NCBI GenBank assembly: GCA_937976095.1
Contig: CALJSV010000074.1
Coordinates: 1-64,000 of the forward strand
Direction: 5' to 3'
DNA: 64,000 nucleotides
Origin: an uncultured Clostridia bacterium
GTDB lineage: Bacteria; Bacillota; Clostridia; Lutisporales; Lutisporaceae
Shown: positions 45,000-54,786 of the stretch, in pieces
How positions within the stretch are numbered: the stretch's first letter is position 1
How the letters are laid out: each line of letters begins with the position of its first letter
Made by a program: the position numbers and the translations under genes
Notes under the pieces: generated by a model
What the model saw: only the letters and a program-made list of their open reading frames with translations
Databases searched by the model: none
What the model was told of the DNA's origin: nothing

Positions 45000-46088
45000 G
45001 TGAAAAAAAAGATGTTAAGAAGCCTCTTGCAGGAAACCCGTATTTTTTCCGGAGGTCCCAAGGTTGTTGCTATTGGGGGAGGAACGGGACTTTCTGTACT
45101 ACTGAGAGGTCTTAAGAAATATACAACAAACATTACTGCCATTGTAACGGTATCGGATGATGGAGGAGGCTCTGGAATGCTCAGAGAGGATATGGGAATG
45201 CTGCCTCCGGGAGATATTCGAAACTGTATTATGTCTCTGGCCAATACTGAACCTATAATGGAAAGTCTTATGCAGTACAGATTCAGAGATGGATCGCTTA
45301 AAGGTCAGAGCTTTGGTAATCTTTTTATTGCTGCCCTTAACGATATATGTGGAAGCTTTGATGAGGCAATAAAGGAGATCAGCAATGTTTTGGCTGTTAC
45401 AGGGAAGGTTCTGCCGGTGACCCTTTCTGATGTTGTACTATATGCAGAGCTAGAGGATGGGACTATCATAAAAGGCGAATCACAAATCCCTATAAGGCAG
45501 AATGACATAAACAAAAGGATAAGGAAGATATTTCTACGTCCTTCAAACTGCAAAGCTTTGCCAGATGCCTTGGCATCCATTTTGGATGCGGATGCAATAA
45601 TCTTGGGGCCTGGCAGTCTTTATACCAGCATAATACCTAACCTGCTGGTAAAGGATGTCGTTAAGGCTGTAAACAAGTCTGAAGCATTAAAGCTGTATGT
45701 AGGAAATATAATGACCCAAAAGGGTGAGACAATAGGTTATACACTCTCAGAGCATTTAAGGGCAATAAATGATCATTCTAACGGTATAGTAGTTGATTAT
45801 GCTATAGCTAACACTGGAGGAGTGGCTGATATTTTTATTGAGAAATATAAGACTGAAAATGCTTCTCCGATTGTTGTAGATTATGATAATATATATAAAA
45901 TAGGAACAAGGGTGCTTGAAGGAGATTTTGTAAGCATTGAGAATGGGTATTTAAGACATAACTATGAAGCCTTGGCTAAATGTATTTTTGAGCTTATAAA
46001 CGAAGAGAAGCTCTCAAAGGACAAAAAGAGGCTATTAGACTACTATTTTGTTAACGGCAAGCTTAAAAAAAGCAGAAAATCTATATAG
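45000..46088 (+). CDS. yvcK: YvcK/GlmR (CofD-like) gluconeogenesis and cell-wall factor
   Basis: 362 residues from GTG 45000 (GGGGGTG upstream). Conserved motifs: VVAIGGGTGLSVLLRGLKKY, VTVSDDGGGSGMLRED, LPPGDIRNC, and ILGPGSLYTSIIPNLL. This is the CofD/YvcK family; YvcK binds UDP-GlcNAc and directs carbon into peptidoglycan synthesis in B. subtilis. It lies 84 bases after rapZ and is followed by lepB. Confidence 0.94.
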   Translation: MKKKMLRSLLQETRIFSGGPKVVAIGGGTGLSVLLRGLKKYTTNITAIVTVSDDGGGSGMLREDMGMLPPGDIRNCIMSLANTEPIMESLMQYRFRDGSLKGQSFGNLFIAALNDICGSFDEAIKEISNVLAVTGKVLPVTLSDVVLYAELEDGTIIKGESQIPIRQNDINKRIRKIFLRPSNCKALPDALASILDADAIILGPGSLYTSIIPNLLVKDVVKAVNKSEALKLYVGNIMTQKGETIGYTLSEHLRAINDHSNGIVVDYAIANTGGVADIFIEKYKTENASPIVVDYDNIYKIGTRVLEGDFVSIENGYLRHNYEALAKCIFELINEEKLSKDKKRLLDYYFVNGKLKKSRKSI

Positions 46089-46109
46089 ATAGCAAAAGGG
46101 GAGAGAGCT

Positions 46110-46688
46110 TTGGAAGACATAAACAACAACTTAGAAAATAATGAACAGGAAAATCAGGATAAAAGCAAGAATGCTGCAAGAGAAGAAATCATTTCTTGGG
46201 TTAAGTGGATTTTATCAGCTTTTATAATAACCTTTATACTAAGAACCTTTGTATTTCAAATGGCTATTGTAAATCAAATATCAATGCAGCCTACACTAAT
46301 TGAAGGTCAAATGCTGGTTATTTCAAAGATTAATTACATAGTAGGAAGTCCGGATAGGGGAGATATAATTGTTTTCAAGGATGAAAGTCAAAACAAGCTG
46401 TTGATAAAAAGGATTATCGGTCTGCCGGGAGAGGAGCTGGAAATCAGCAATGGCAGAGTGATTATAGACAATCAAGCGCTTGAACCTGACTATACGGCTG
46501 TTGAAACAGGAAGCTATGGGCAAAATAAATGGATGGTTCCTCCGGGAAGCTATTTTGTAATGGGAGATAATAGACCACATAGCAGAGACAGTCGCGCAGA
46601 CACTGTTGGCTTTGTTGAGAAGAAGAGCGTAGTAGGAAGGGCCGTGTTTAGAATCTGGCCATTGAAGCTGTTTGGAACCATAAAGTAA
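46110..46688 (+). CDS. lepB: signal peptidase I
   Basis: 192 residues from TTG 46110 (GGGGAGAG upstream). One N-terminal membrane helix (about 25-48). Catalytic Ser58 lies in NQISMQPTL and the general base Lys100 in LLIKRIIGLPG; the third box reads YFVMGDNRPHSRDSR. It cleaves signal peptides of exported proteins. It is unusual to find it between yvcK and whiA; it may be co-transcribed with them. Confidence 0.95.
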   Translation: MEDINNNLENNEQENQDKSKNAAREEIISWVKWILSAFIITFILRTFVFQMAIVNQISMQPTLIEGQMLVISKINYIVGSPDRGDIIVFKDESQNKLLIKRIIGLPGEELEISNGRVIIDNQALEPDYTAVETGSYGQNKWMVPPGSYFVMGDNRPHSRDSRADTVGFVEKKSVVGRAVFRIWPLKLFGTIK

Positions 46689-46708
46689 CAGCAGAATGGA
46701 GGTATTAT

Positions 46709-47671
46709 ATGACATTTTCCTCAGTTGCAAAAAACGAAATATCAAAAATACAGATTGACAACAAATGCTGTCAGCTAGCCGAGCTTTCGGCTTTGATAAA
46801 AATGACAGGTACTATACAAATACAAGGCTCAAAAAATATAGGTATTAGGCTGTCTACAGAAAATGCATCTATTGCAAGGAGACTCTTTTCGCTGCTTAAA
46901 ACCAACTTTGATATAAATACAAGGGTAATAGTAAAAAGAAACAAGCAACTGAAAAAGAACAACAGCTACACCCTGCAAATAGACTATAACATGGGTTCTG
47001 AGGATATACTTAAAACAGCAGGTATCCTGGTAGAAAGTCCCCAAGGCATAAGAATGAATTATAAGCTGCCTACTCAGCGTGTAAAAAGGAGCTGCTGCAA
47101 GAAGGCATACCTAAGAGGGGCCTTTCTGGGTGGAGGTTCTGTCAGTGATCCTGAGAAGGCTTATCACCTAGAGATAGTGACAACTAGTGATGTATTTTCA
47201 GAGGATTTAAAAAAGCTGATAAACAGCTATGGCTTAAACGCTAAGGTGGTTGATCGGAAGGGAAACTATGTTGTATATATTAAAGAAGGCGAACAAATCG
47301 TCGATTTTCTAAATATTATAGGTGCTCACATTGCGCTGATGAGCTTTGAGAACACTAGAATATACAAGGAAATGCGAAATAATGTAAACAGGATTGTAAA
47401 CTGTGAGACGGCTAACCTTAATAAGACGGTTAATGCAGCCATGAGGCAAATAGATAATATAAAGTACATTATCCAAAAAATCGGTTTAAAAAAAATGCCT
47501 TCGGGGCTATCTGAAGTAGCTGAGTTAAGACTTAAATACCCTGATGTCAGCTTAAAGGAGCTTGGAGAGCTGATGAACCCGCCAATAGGAAAGTCTGGAG
47601 TCAATCATAGACTTAGAAAGCTGGATGAATTGGCCACTAACTTAAAGACTAAGTATTTTGATCCTGAGTAA
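46709..47671 (+). CDS. whiA: WhiA-type DNA-binding protein
   Basis: 320 residues with GGAGGT upstream. N-terminal and middle LAGLIDADG-like domains (AELSALIKMTGTIQIQG, then AYLRGAFLGGGSVSD) and a C-terminal helix-turn-helix (LRLKYPDVSLKELGELM, then GVNHRLRKL). WhiA controls division and sporulation genes in actinobacteria and influences chromosome and division control in Firmicutes. Last gene of the rapZ-yvcK-lepB-whiA set; the HPr-like crh gene found after whiA in B. subtilis is absent. Confidence 0.95.
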   Translation: MTFSSVAKNEISKIQIDNKCCQLAELSALIKMTGTIQIQGSKNIGIRLSTENASIARRLFSLLKTNFDINTRVIVKRNKQLKKNNSYTLQIDYNMGSEDILKTAGILVESPQGIRMNYKLPTQRVKRSCCKKAYLRGAFLGGGSVSDPEKAYHLEIVTTSDVFSEDLKKLINSYGLNAKVVDRKGNYVVYIKEGEQIVDFLNIIGAHIALMSFENTRIYKEMRNNVNRIVNCETANLNKTVNAAMRQIDNIKYIIQKIGLKKMPSGLSEVAELRLKYPDVSLKELGELMNPPIGKSGVNHRLRKLDELATNLKTKYFDPE

Positions 47672-47741
47672 TAAATATCATTTACCGGCACTGTAATTAT
47701 ATGTTAATATATTAAAATGGAATAAAATTCGACATAATTAT

Positions 47742-47790
47742 GCCCATGCTCAGCAATTTGCACAAAGCATTATGTTAGAAATGCATGGGC
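47742..47790. repeat. long-loop inverted repeat downstream of whiA
   Basis: GCCCATGC (47742-47749) and GCATGGGC (47783-47790) with a 33-base loop. A GGAGGT on the minus strand (47795-47800) lies next to it, but only a three-codon frame follows. Little else is seen in the gap 47672-47888. Confidence 0.45.
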
Positions 47791-47888
47791 TCGGTACCTC
47801 CTTATTAATTATTATAATTTCTTCCAACCTTCTCGCTTGATATAACAGATTTGTTTTTTTCATAGAAAGTGTTTTTTGGAGGGGTCTT

Positions 47889-48956
47889 ATGCGTAGAATA
47901 AGTGTAGACAAGCTTAGCAGTGGGATGGTATTGGCCAGAACCATATATAGTTCTGACGGGAATATTTTGCTTAATGCAGGAATAAAGCTTAAGGAATCTT
48001 ATATTTCAAAGTTCAGCGAGCTTGGCATTACAGAATTATATATAGAAGATTACATAAGCCAGGATATAGTCATAAATGATGTTATTTCTGATGAAACCAG
48101 ATTTGAGGCAAGAGTAGCCATAAAAAATGCTATGGACAGCCTGAAGATGGGAAATCAGCTGGACGTGAGGCTTGTAAGAAATGTTGTTGGTAAAATTGTT
48201 GATGAATTGATGAATGTAAAGGATGCAATGGTTAACCTACAGGATTTAAAAACAACTGATAACTATACCTTCAGTCACAGTGCAAACGTTTGCGTACTAT
48301 CTGTGATAACAGGAATTTCCTTAGGCTATGATAAGGAAAGGCTTAAACAGCTTGCTCTTGGAGCAATCCTGCATGATATAGGGAAGGTTAAGATACCACT
48401 TGAGATATTAAATAAGCCTTCAAGTTTGACGCCTGATGAGTATGACGCTATAAAAAAGCATAGCAACTACGGCTACGAAATCTTAAAAAGAAGCGTTGAA
48501 TTGAGCACTTATGCCAGCTACATAGCTTTAACTCACCATGAAAGACACAATGGAAGCGGCTATCCTATGGGACTTAAGAGTGATGAAATACATGAGTTTT
48601 CCAGGATTGTTGCAATTGCTGATGTTTATGATGCCATGACATCTGATAGAGTATACCGAAAGAGAGCTAATATAAATGATACAGTTGAGTATCTGATAGG
48701 GATGGGGCATCACCAATTTGACTATAGTATAGTAAGAACCTTCGTCGAGCATATTGCGATATATCCTTCTGGAATTTGCGTGAAGCTGAATACGGGAGAA
48801 ACTGCGATAGTAGTGGATGTCAATAAAAGGTATCCGAACAGACCAATAATAAGAATATTTAAGGACAAGGATGGAAATGAGGTTAAGGAAATGCAAGAGC
48901 TTGACCTTACAAAGCATAATACTATAATAATCGAGGAAATAGTAGAAGATATTTAA
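47889..48956 (+). CDS. HD-GYP domain phosphodiesterase-like protein
   Basis: 355 residues, GGAGGGG upstream. An N-terminal region of about 120 residues starts RRISVDKLSSGMVLARTI. The HD-GYP domain has HSANVCVLS, LHDIGKVKIP and HHERHNGSGYP with the GYP-type motif intact. Such domains hydrolyse cyclic di-GMP in many bacteria. No GGDEF partner lies in this window. Its promoter region shows no c-di-GMP riboswitch that I can see. Confidence 0.88.
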   Translation: MRRISVDKLSSGMVLARTIYSSDGNILLNAGIKLKESYISKFSELGITELYIEDYISQDIVINDVISDETRFEARVAIKNAMDSLKMGNQLDVRLVRNVVGKIVDELMNVKDAMVNLQDLKTTDNYTFSHSANVCVLSVITGISLGYDKERLKQLALGAILHDIGKVKIPLEILNKPSSLTPDEYDAIKKHSNYGYEILKRSVELSTYASYIALTHHERHNGSGYPMGLKSDEIHEFSRIVAIADVYDAMTSDRVYRKRANINDTVEYLIGMGHHQFDYSIVRTFVEHIAIYPSGICVKLNTGETAIVVDVNKRYPNRPIIRIFKDKDGNEVKEMQELDLTKHNTIIIEEIVEDI

Positions 48957-48985
48957 AACAGAATAAGAGGAAAAAGAGGTTTTTT

Positions 48986-49924
48986 ATGCGTATAGGGATA
49001 GATTTAGGCGGAACGACAATTAAGGCAGGCATTGTTGACAGTTCAGGCGGCATACTGCAGCAATCCTTTACATCAACCAGAGTAGCTGATGGCTTTGAAG
49101 CAATAGTTGATGATATAGTGATGCTTGTAAAAGAAATCTTAGATAAAGCAGCACTTAGCATAAGCGATATTGAGTCAATAGGTATAGGAATACCGGGTAT
49201 TACAGACTATAGTACAGGCAAGGTTATATACTGTACAAATCTTGCTTGGGAGAATGTGCCGCTTGCTGATAGGCTAAAAGAAAGGCTGGGAGTAAGTGTA
49301 AGCATTGAAAACGATGCAACAGTTGCAGCCCTAGCTGAAAGCTTGTTTGGATCAACAAAGGGAGTACAAAACTCTGTGTTTTTAACCCTAGGCACAGGTA
49401 TTGGCGGCGGTATAATCATCAATGGCAGGATATTCAGCGGAAGCCATGGGGCTGGTGCTGAAATAGGACATATGATAGTTGGTGAAAACTTCTATAATTG
49501 CAACTGTGGCAAGAATGGATGTCTGGAAACCTTTGCTTCAGCAACAGCTATTAAAAGGTATGCAGCTCACCTGGTCTCAGGAACAAAGGAAGCAACTATG
49601 CTACTGGAGCTTTGTGAAAATGATACAGATAAGCTTGAGGCAAAGCATGTCTTCAATGCTGCAAAGGCTGGAGATAAATTAGCTATGGAGATTGTAGACA
49701 GAATGGTTAAGTATCTGTCTATCGGCATAGTAAATATATATAATCTACTGGATCCAGATATGATAGCAATTGGAGGAGGAGTATCCAAGGCAGGCGACTT
49801 CCTGCTGGAGAAAATAAAGAACAAGGTTAAGGAATTGGTATTCAATTGCAATATTACATATGGAGACATAGTAATAGCACAGCTTGAAAACGAGGCCGGC
49901 ATAGTTGGAGCAGCGTTTTTATAA
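48986..49924 (+). CDS. glcK: ROK-family glucokinase
   Basis: 312 residues. N-terminal phosphate-binding motif IGIDLGGTTIKAGIVD; ROK catalytic region IENDATVAALAES; zinc site GHMIVGENFYNCNCGKNGC (His plus CxCGxxGC). Followed by pgi, which makes glucose 6-phosphate as the likely product. ROK kinases also include N-acetylmannosamine and other hexose kinases, but the zinc motif and the neighbouring pgi favour glucokinase. Confidence 0.86.
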   Translation: MRIGIDLGGTTIKAGIVDSSGGILQQSFTSTRVADGFEAIVDDIVMLVKEILDKAALSISDIESIGIGIPGITDYSTGKVIYCTNLAWENVPLADRLKERLGVSVSIENDATVAALAESLFGSTKGVQNSVFLTLGTGIGGGIIINGRIFSGSHGAGAEIGHMIVGENFYNCNCGKNGCLETFASATAIKRYAAHLVSGTKEATMLLELCENDTDKLEAKHVFNAAKAGDKLAMEIVDRMVKYLSIGIVNIYNLLDPDMIAIGGGVSKAGDFLLEKIKNKVKELVFNCNITYGDIVIAQLENEAGIVGAAFL

Positions 49925-49963
49925 ATAACGAGCAATAATGCTACGAGTATCAAAAGGAGGATA

Positions 49964-51316
49964 ATGATGAGCAGATTAACATTAGATTATTCAAAGACCT
50001 TTATAAAGGAGCATGAAATAGAGAATCTGAGAGAAGCAATAAAGCTTTCTCACAAAATGCTTCATGAGAAGACTGGAGCAGGAAGTGATTTTTTGGGTTG
50101 GGTAGAGCTTCCAAGGAATTATGATAAGGATGAATTTGAGAGGGTAATAGCTGCTGCTGAAAGGATAAAAAGCAGTTCGGAAGTACTCTTGGTAATAGGA
50201 ATAGGCGGGTCATATCTGGGAACCAGATCAGCTATTGAATTTTTGGGGCATAGCTTCCACAATATGCTGACAAAGGAAGAAAGAAAGGCACCTGCTGTAT
50301 ATTACCTGGGTAATAATATCAGTGGTGTTTATTATAAGCAGCTTATGGAAGTAATAGAAGGCAAGGAAGTCAGCGTTTGCGTTGTCTCAAAGTCAGGAAC
50401 AACTACTGAGCCAGCAATAGCCTTCAGACTTATTAAGTCATTTATGGAGAAAAAGTACGGAAAGGCAGAGGCAGCTAAAAGAACATACGCTATAACTGAT
50501 GCTGCTAGGGGAGCGCTTAAGAAGCTGGCAGATAGCGAGGGCTATGAGACCTTTGTTATACCTGATGATATAGGTGGCAGATACTCAGTGCTTACTCCTG
50601 TGGGACTACTGCCAATTGCAGCAGCAGGAATGGACATTAGGAAGATAATGCAGGGGGCTGCGGATGCCTATGAAGAGTATAAGGATGATAGCCTTGAAAA
50701 CAATATGTGCTATCAGTATGCGGCAGTAAGAAATGCCTTGTACCGTAAGGGCAAGCAAATAGAGGTTATGATAGGCTATGAGCCGTCGGTTCACTTTTTT
50801 GCTGAATGGTGGAAGCAGCTTTATGGTGAAAGTGAAGGCAAGGATGGAAAGGGTATATTCCCTGCTTCTATGGAGTTTTCTACTGATTTGCATTCACTGG
50901 GTCAATTCCTTCAGGATGGAACAAGAAACCTGTTTGAGACAGTGTTGAATATAGAAGCACCTGCTCTGGAGGTGGAGATTCTAAATGATGAAGATAACCT
51001 TGACGGATTGAACTTTATTAGTGGTAAGACAATGGATTTTGTAAACAAAAACGCTTATAAGGGAACTATGCTTGCCCATCAGGACGGCGGGGTTCCAATT
51101 ATGGTGCTGAATATTCCGGAGGCAAGTGAATACATTTATGGAAAGCTGGTATACTTCTTTGAAAAGGCATGCGGCATAAGCGGCTACATGCTTGGAGTAA
51201 ATCCCTTTGATCAGCCAGGAGTTGAAGAGTATAAGAAATACATGTTTGCTCTGCTTGGCAAGCCAGGCTATGAAGAGCTGAGAGAAGTATTGCAGAAGAG
51301 ATTGGATAACAAATAA
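49964..51316 (+). CDS. pgi: glucose-6-phosphate isomerase
   Basis: 450 residues with AAAGGAGG upstream (ATG at 49964 or 49967). Conserved motifs: [48 protein letters not shown], and [18 protein letters not shown]. Typical short bacterial PGI. It interconverts glucose 6-phosphate and fructose 6-phosphate and links the glucokinase upstream to the phosphofructokinases downstream. A hairpin terminator follows. Confidence 0.96.
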   Translation: MMSRLTLDYSKTFIKEHEIENLREAIKLSHKMLHEKTGAGSDFLGWVELPRNYDKDEFERVIAAAERIKSSSEVLLVIGIGGSYLGTRSAIEFLGHSFHNMLTKEERKAPAVYYLGNNISGVYYKQLMEVIEGKEVSVCVVSKSGTTTEPAIAFRLIKSFMEKKYGKAEAAKRTYAITDAARGALKKLADSEGYETFVIPDDIGGRYSVLTPVGLLPIAAAGMDIRKIMQGAADAYEEYKDDSLENNMCYQYAAVRNALYRKGKQIEVMIGYEPSVHFFAEWWKQLYGESEGKDGKGIFPASMEFSTDLHSLGQFLQDGTRNLFETVLNIEAPALEVEILNDEDNLDGLNFISGKTMDFVNKNAYKGTMLAHQDGGVPIMVLNIPEASEYIYGKLVYFFEKACGISGYMLGVNPFDQPGVEEYKKYMFALLGKPGYEELREVLQKRLDNK

Positions 51317-51321
51317 CAGGT

Positions 51322-51352
51322 AAGGCACAGTTGCACAAACTGTGCCTTTGTT
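51322..51352 (+). terminator. terminator after pgi
   Basis: AAGGCACAGTT (51322-51332) and AACTGTGCCTT (51338-51348), then TGTT. Confidence 0.8.
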
Positions 51353-51443
51353 ATAGCTAAAAATGGCGGATAGGCTGCTATTATGGTATAATAATATAAA
51401 AACTTTTGCAGTAAAGCTTATAGCTGAGAAGGAGGTACTTACT

Positions 51444-54400
51444 GTGGTACCTTATAAGAATGACAAGTTTTCTCTTGGTAATGCTGATGGATTGATAAAG
51501 CTGCTATCGAAGCTTAGTGTTTATGCTTTAAATAATGACGATAGCTTTTTAAGCGAGCTCTTAAACCTTGCAATGGAGTATGTTCCTGAGGCCGACTATG
51601 GCAGCGTATCTGTAGTAGAGCATGGACTATGGCGCTTTGTAGATGCCAAGGGGCATAATGGTGATATGCTAAAGAAGCTTTCTTTAAAAGCCGATTATAA
51701 GACTATAAGCTCCTCTGATGACAAGCTGAGCAATATGGATTATAGCATAACGTTAGTTGACAATATTGTTGAGAAATCAAAGGAGCATATGCCTGATGAT
51801 GTCTATGATCAGATGAGCTTGGCCAGTGCTCCTATAAAGCAGTCTTTACTTATTGACCTTAACTCTAAAGGAGAATCGCTGGTTCGAATCGCTCTTGACA
51901 TTGATAAAGACAGCAGCAAAGCCTTTACAGCAGAAGCAAAAAAGACTCTTGGAGTCTTTGGAAGCATTTTGTCTATTTATATGGCGATAAAGCAGTCGAA
52001 TCCTTTGGTTAATAAGCTTGAGGGATTGGTTAAGCTTTCGGGGAAGATGAGCTCCTATGCAATGGAGGGCAGTGATGGCTTTCTGGTTGAACTGCTTGAT
52101 ATGGCTATAAGACTCATACCTGAAGCTGATTATGGGAGTATATCTATTATAGAGGAAGACAATTGGAACTTTGTAGTTGCAGTAGGTCATGATATAGATA
52201 AGCTTAAGTATATACCCTTTAAAAAGGACTATTTCTATGATTTCAACAATGATGATATAAAGCCTTTCGTTTTATATAAAGAGGATAATGTAGTATTAAC
52301 TGATTATATAGTTGATAATGTTCAGCCCAAAATGCCTGAGGAAATACACCGCGTGTTTGCCCAAGCTTCAAAGCCCATAAGGCAGTCGTTAATCGTACAA
52401 TTAAATATTAACAACGAGTGGTTAGGGCATCTTGGTTTGGATATTGATATAAACAGTCAGAAAAAGTTTTCCGTTCAATCTGTTAAGGTTCTGAATGCTT
52501 TTGGAAGCCTTGCATCTGCGTTTATGGCTTTTCAGAGGTTATCAGCGCTGCAGAAGCTTCATCAGCAGGAAATGAATCTTAAGCTTCAAAAAAGTCAAGA
52601 GTGGACGAAGGTTCTTGAGGAGACTATAACAGACAGAACCTTTGCTGTGAGAAACCTTCTGGATAATACAGGTCAAGGCTTGTTGACCTTTGGAGAGAAT
52701 CTTACTATAGATGATGAGCATAGCTCGCAATGCAGCATAATTTTTGGACAATCAATAAAGGGGAAGCGTTTATCTGAGCTAATACACCCATGTGATGCGG
52801 AGCAGCAGCTGTTTTTCGATGGTGTTTTCAAGGAGATTTTCTCCATCACTAATAAATGGTCTGAGACTATATTTTTATCTCTGCTTCCAGAGGAAGTCAA
52901 AATAAACAGCAGAGATATAAAACTCGAGTACAAGCTTATAAATGATACAAGAATAAGGTTGTCGAAGCTTTTAATGGTAATACTCACTGATGTAACAGAA
53001 AAACGTCTTTTGGAGGATCAGGTTGAGCAGGAGAGAAGACGTTTGAAAATGGTTGTAAAGATAGTAGCTAACTATGGAAGCTTTATGGAATGTATAAGGG
53101 ACTACAGAAGGTTTTGTGAGAAGGAGCTTGATAAGATACTAGAAAGCGAGCTTCCAATAAGGAGTCTTATATTTGAAATATTTCGCAGTATACACAATTT
53201 CAAGGGCACATTAAGCCTTTTTGATATGATATATGTTGTCAGCAAGCTACACGAGCTGGAAAGCAAGCTGGTTGATATTATGAAGCAGCCGGAAGTTATA
53301 AACTATAATGAATTTAAGTCTTTTATAAAAGCAAATCATCTGATAGAATGGTTAAAGGAAGATTTGGATATTATTGGTGGTATGCTTGGTGACAGCTTCT
53401 TAAATAATGATAATATAATGATTATAGATAAGACGTGCTTCAAGGCTGTAGAGAAGAAGATAATAAATGAGCTGCCTGCCGCTGATTGCAGACAGATATT
53501 GCCTGACTTGAGAAGACTTAGCTTCAGACCATTTAGGGAGCTACTTAGGACTTACCCGGAGTATGTTCAGAAGCTATCGGACAAGTTTGGAAAGCTTCTT
53601 GGCAGATTTGATATTGATGGCGGGGATATGCTGGTAGATATGGAAAAATACCATGTTTTTGCAAGAGCACTTGTGCACATTTTCAGAAACGCGATAGATC
53701 ATGGAATAGAAGGTATTGAAGAAAGATGTAAAGCCGGCAAACTCGAGTATGGAAGTATAAAGTGCAGCATTGAAAGCTTTAAGAATGAAATAGAGATAAT
53801 AATTTCTGATGATGGACGTGGCATTGATCCTAAGCTTGTTGCACAAAGGGCCATTGAGGGTGGCGTGTGCAGCAAGGAGGAGTTGGCTGGTTTATCAAAA
53901 GGTGAGATACTAAACCTGGTATTTGTTGAGGGGTTTTCTACTAGAACAGATGTAACAGAGCTATCAGGAAGGGGTGTAGGCTTGGCGGCTGTAAAAAATG
54001 AGGTAGATAAGCTGGGCGGTACTATAAATATACATACGACGAAGGGAATGGGAACTACATTTTGCATAAGGCTGCCTTTGGATGACGCAAAGGGGGTTTC
54101 CGCAATAGCTGTATCTGATGTTATGAACCCAATAATAGAAACGACAAAACAGTTTATTAACGGTGAAATGGGCTTGGTTGAATGTGATTTTGGCAATATT
54201 TATATTGAGCAGGTTAGGACTCTGCCATTAAAGCGTGTGGCAGCCTTTATAAATGTTAAAGGTATACTAAGCGGTAAGTTCATAATGAGTATGGATGAGG
54301 GTCTAATAAGATGTATTATACGTAGATTTGTGCTTGAGGAGCTTACACCTGAGGACGAGGCTGTTTATATGGAGGATACCCTTGCCGAATGCGCCAATAT

Positions 54401-54587
54401 CATACTCGGAAACTCTATTAAGCTTTTTCCGAATATTGAAGAATATGTGACTATGGAGTCTCCTGTTACAATGCTGTGCGATAAAGCTTCAATCAAATAC
54501 GCGGAAAGCGGCATTTGGACCAGCAACGTTGAATGTGAATTGGGAAGCCTCAGCATAAGCTTTGTATCTGATGAATTTGTATCATAA
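51444..54587 (+). CDS. CheA-like hybrid kinase with two N-terminal sensor domains and a CheX-like phosphatase domain
   Basis: 1047 residues from GTG 51444 (AAGGAGG 8 bases upstream). Order: two tandem GAF-like domains related to each other (about 1-180 and 190-375, both with PEADYGS motifs), a coiled/PAS-like linker (about 390-520), an HPt domain with phospho-His 584 in SIHNFKGTLS, a CheA ATPase (HIFRNAIDHG from 745, SDDGRGID near 790, GRGVGLAAV near 841), then a CheC/CheX-like domain (about 890-1047). This last part carries the phosphatase residues D978, E982 and N985 and a Pro 22 residues later, as in the D/S-x3-E-x2-N-x22-P motif. The CheW-binding P5 domain is missing, so receptor coupling is unlikely. 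No CheY or CheW gene is near. I do not know an established protein with this order. Confidence 0.78.
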   Translation: MVPYKNDKFSLGNADGLIKLLSKLSVYALNNDDSFLSELLNLAMEYVPEADYGSVSVVEHGLWRFVDAKGHNGDMLKKLSLKADYKTISSSDDKLSNMDYSITLVDNIVEKSKEHMPDDVYDQMSLASAPIKQSLLIDLNSKGESLVRIALDIDKDSSKAFTAEAKKTLGVFGSILSIYMAIKQSNPLVNKLEGLVKLSGKMSSYAMEGSDGFLVELLDMAIRLIPEADYGSISIIEEDNWNFVVAVGHDIDKLKYIPFKKDYFYDFNNDDIKPFVLYKEDNVVLTDYIVDNVQPKMPEEIHRVFAQASKPIRQSLIVQLNINNEWLGHLGLDIDINSQKKFSVQSVKVLNAFGSLASAFMAFQRLSALQKLHQQEMNLKLQKSQEWTKVLEETITDRTFAVRNLLDNTGQGLLTFGENLTIDDEHSSQCSIIFGQSIKGKRLSELIHPCDAEQQLFFDGVFKEIFSITNKWSETIFLSLLPEEVKINSRDIKLEYKLINDTRIRLSKLLMVILTDVTEKRLLEDQVEQERRRLKMVVKIVANYGSFMECIRDYRRFCEKELDKILESELPIRSLIFEIFRSIHNFKGTLSLFDMIYVVSKLHELESKLVDIMKQPEVINYNEFKSFIKANHLIEWLKEDLDIIGGMLGDSFLNNDNIMIIDKTCFKAVEKKIINELPAADCRQILPDLRRLSFRPFRELLRTYPEYVQKLSDKFGKLLGRFDIDGGDMLVDMEKYHVFARALVHIFRNAIDHGIEGIEERCKAGKLEYGSIKCSIESFKNEIEIIISDDGRGIDPKLVAQRAIEGGVCSKEELAGLSKGEILNLVFVEGFSTRTDVTELSGRGVGLAAVKNEVDKLGGTINIHTTKGMGTTFCIRLPLDDAKGVSAIAVSDVMNPIIETTKQFINGEMGLVECDFGNIYIEQVRTLPLKRVAAFINVKGILSGKFIMSMDEGLIRCIIRRFVLEELTPEDEAVYMEDTLAECANIILGNSIKLFPNIEEYVTMESPVTMLCDKASIKYAESGIWTSNVECELGSLSISFVSDEFVS

Positions 54588-54683
54588 AGTGATAGATAAA
54601 AATTGGATAGTAAGAATATTTACATCAATGGCATCTAAAGGGTAATATCCCAGGGTTAACGTAAAATAATCATGTTTAAAGCT

Positions 54684-54713
54684 TTGGACTTGAAGTAAAA
54701 GGACATTTATAAT
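54684..54713 (+). promoter_or_regulatory. candidate promoter of dnaE
   Basis: TTGGAC (54684-54689), 18-base spacer, TATAAT (54708-54713). Confidence 0.5.
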
Positions 54714-54735
54714 ATCATATTAGTATAGGGATAAA

Positions 54736-54760
54736 GGCACATATGATTATCGTATGTGCC
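54736..54760 (+). promoter_or_regulatory. hairpin in the dnaE leader
   Basis: GGCACATA (54736-54743) and TATGTGCC (54753-54760) around a 9-base loop, shortly before the ribosome site at 54773. It is followed by a weak ATTTGTAT run; it could be an attenuator or the end of an upstream transcript. Confidence 0.5.
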
Positions 54761-54786
54761 ATTTGTATATTTGAAGGGTGAAGCAT

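Noticed and set aside
47672-47888. Cyclic-di-GMP riboswitch ahead of the HD-GYP gene
   Set aside because: No GEMM core sequence or the expected two-helix arrangement was found in the leader.
47750-47944. Minus-strand 64-residue frame upstream of the HD-GYP gene
   Set aside because: It begins inside the HD-GYP gene and no ribosome site precedes any of its start codons; the one good GGAGGT lies within it and leads to a 3-codon frame.
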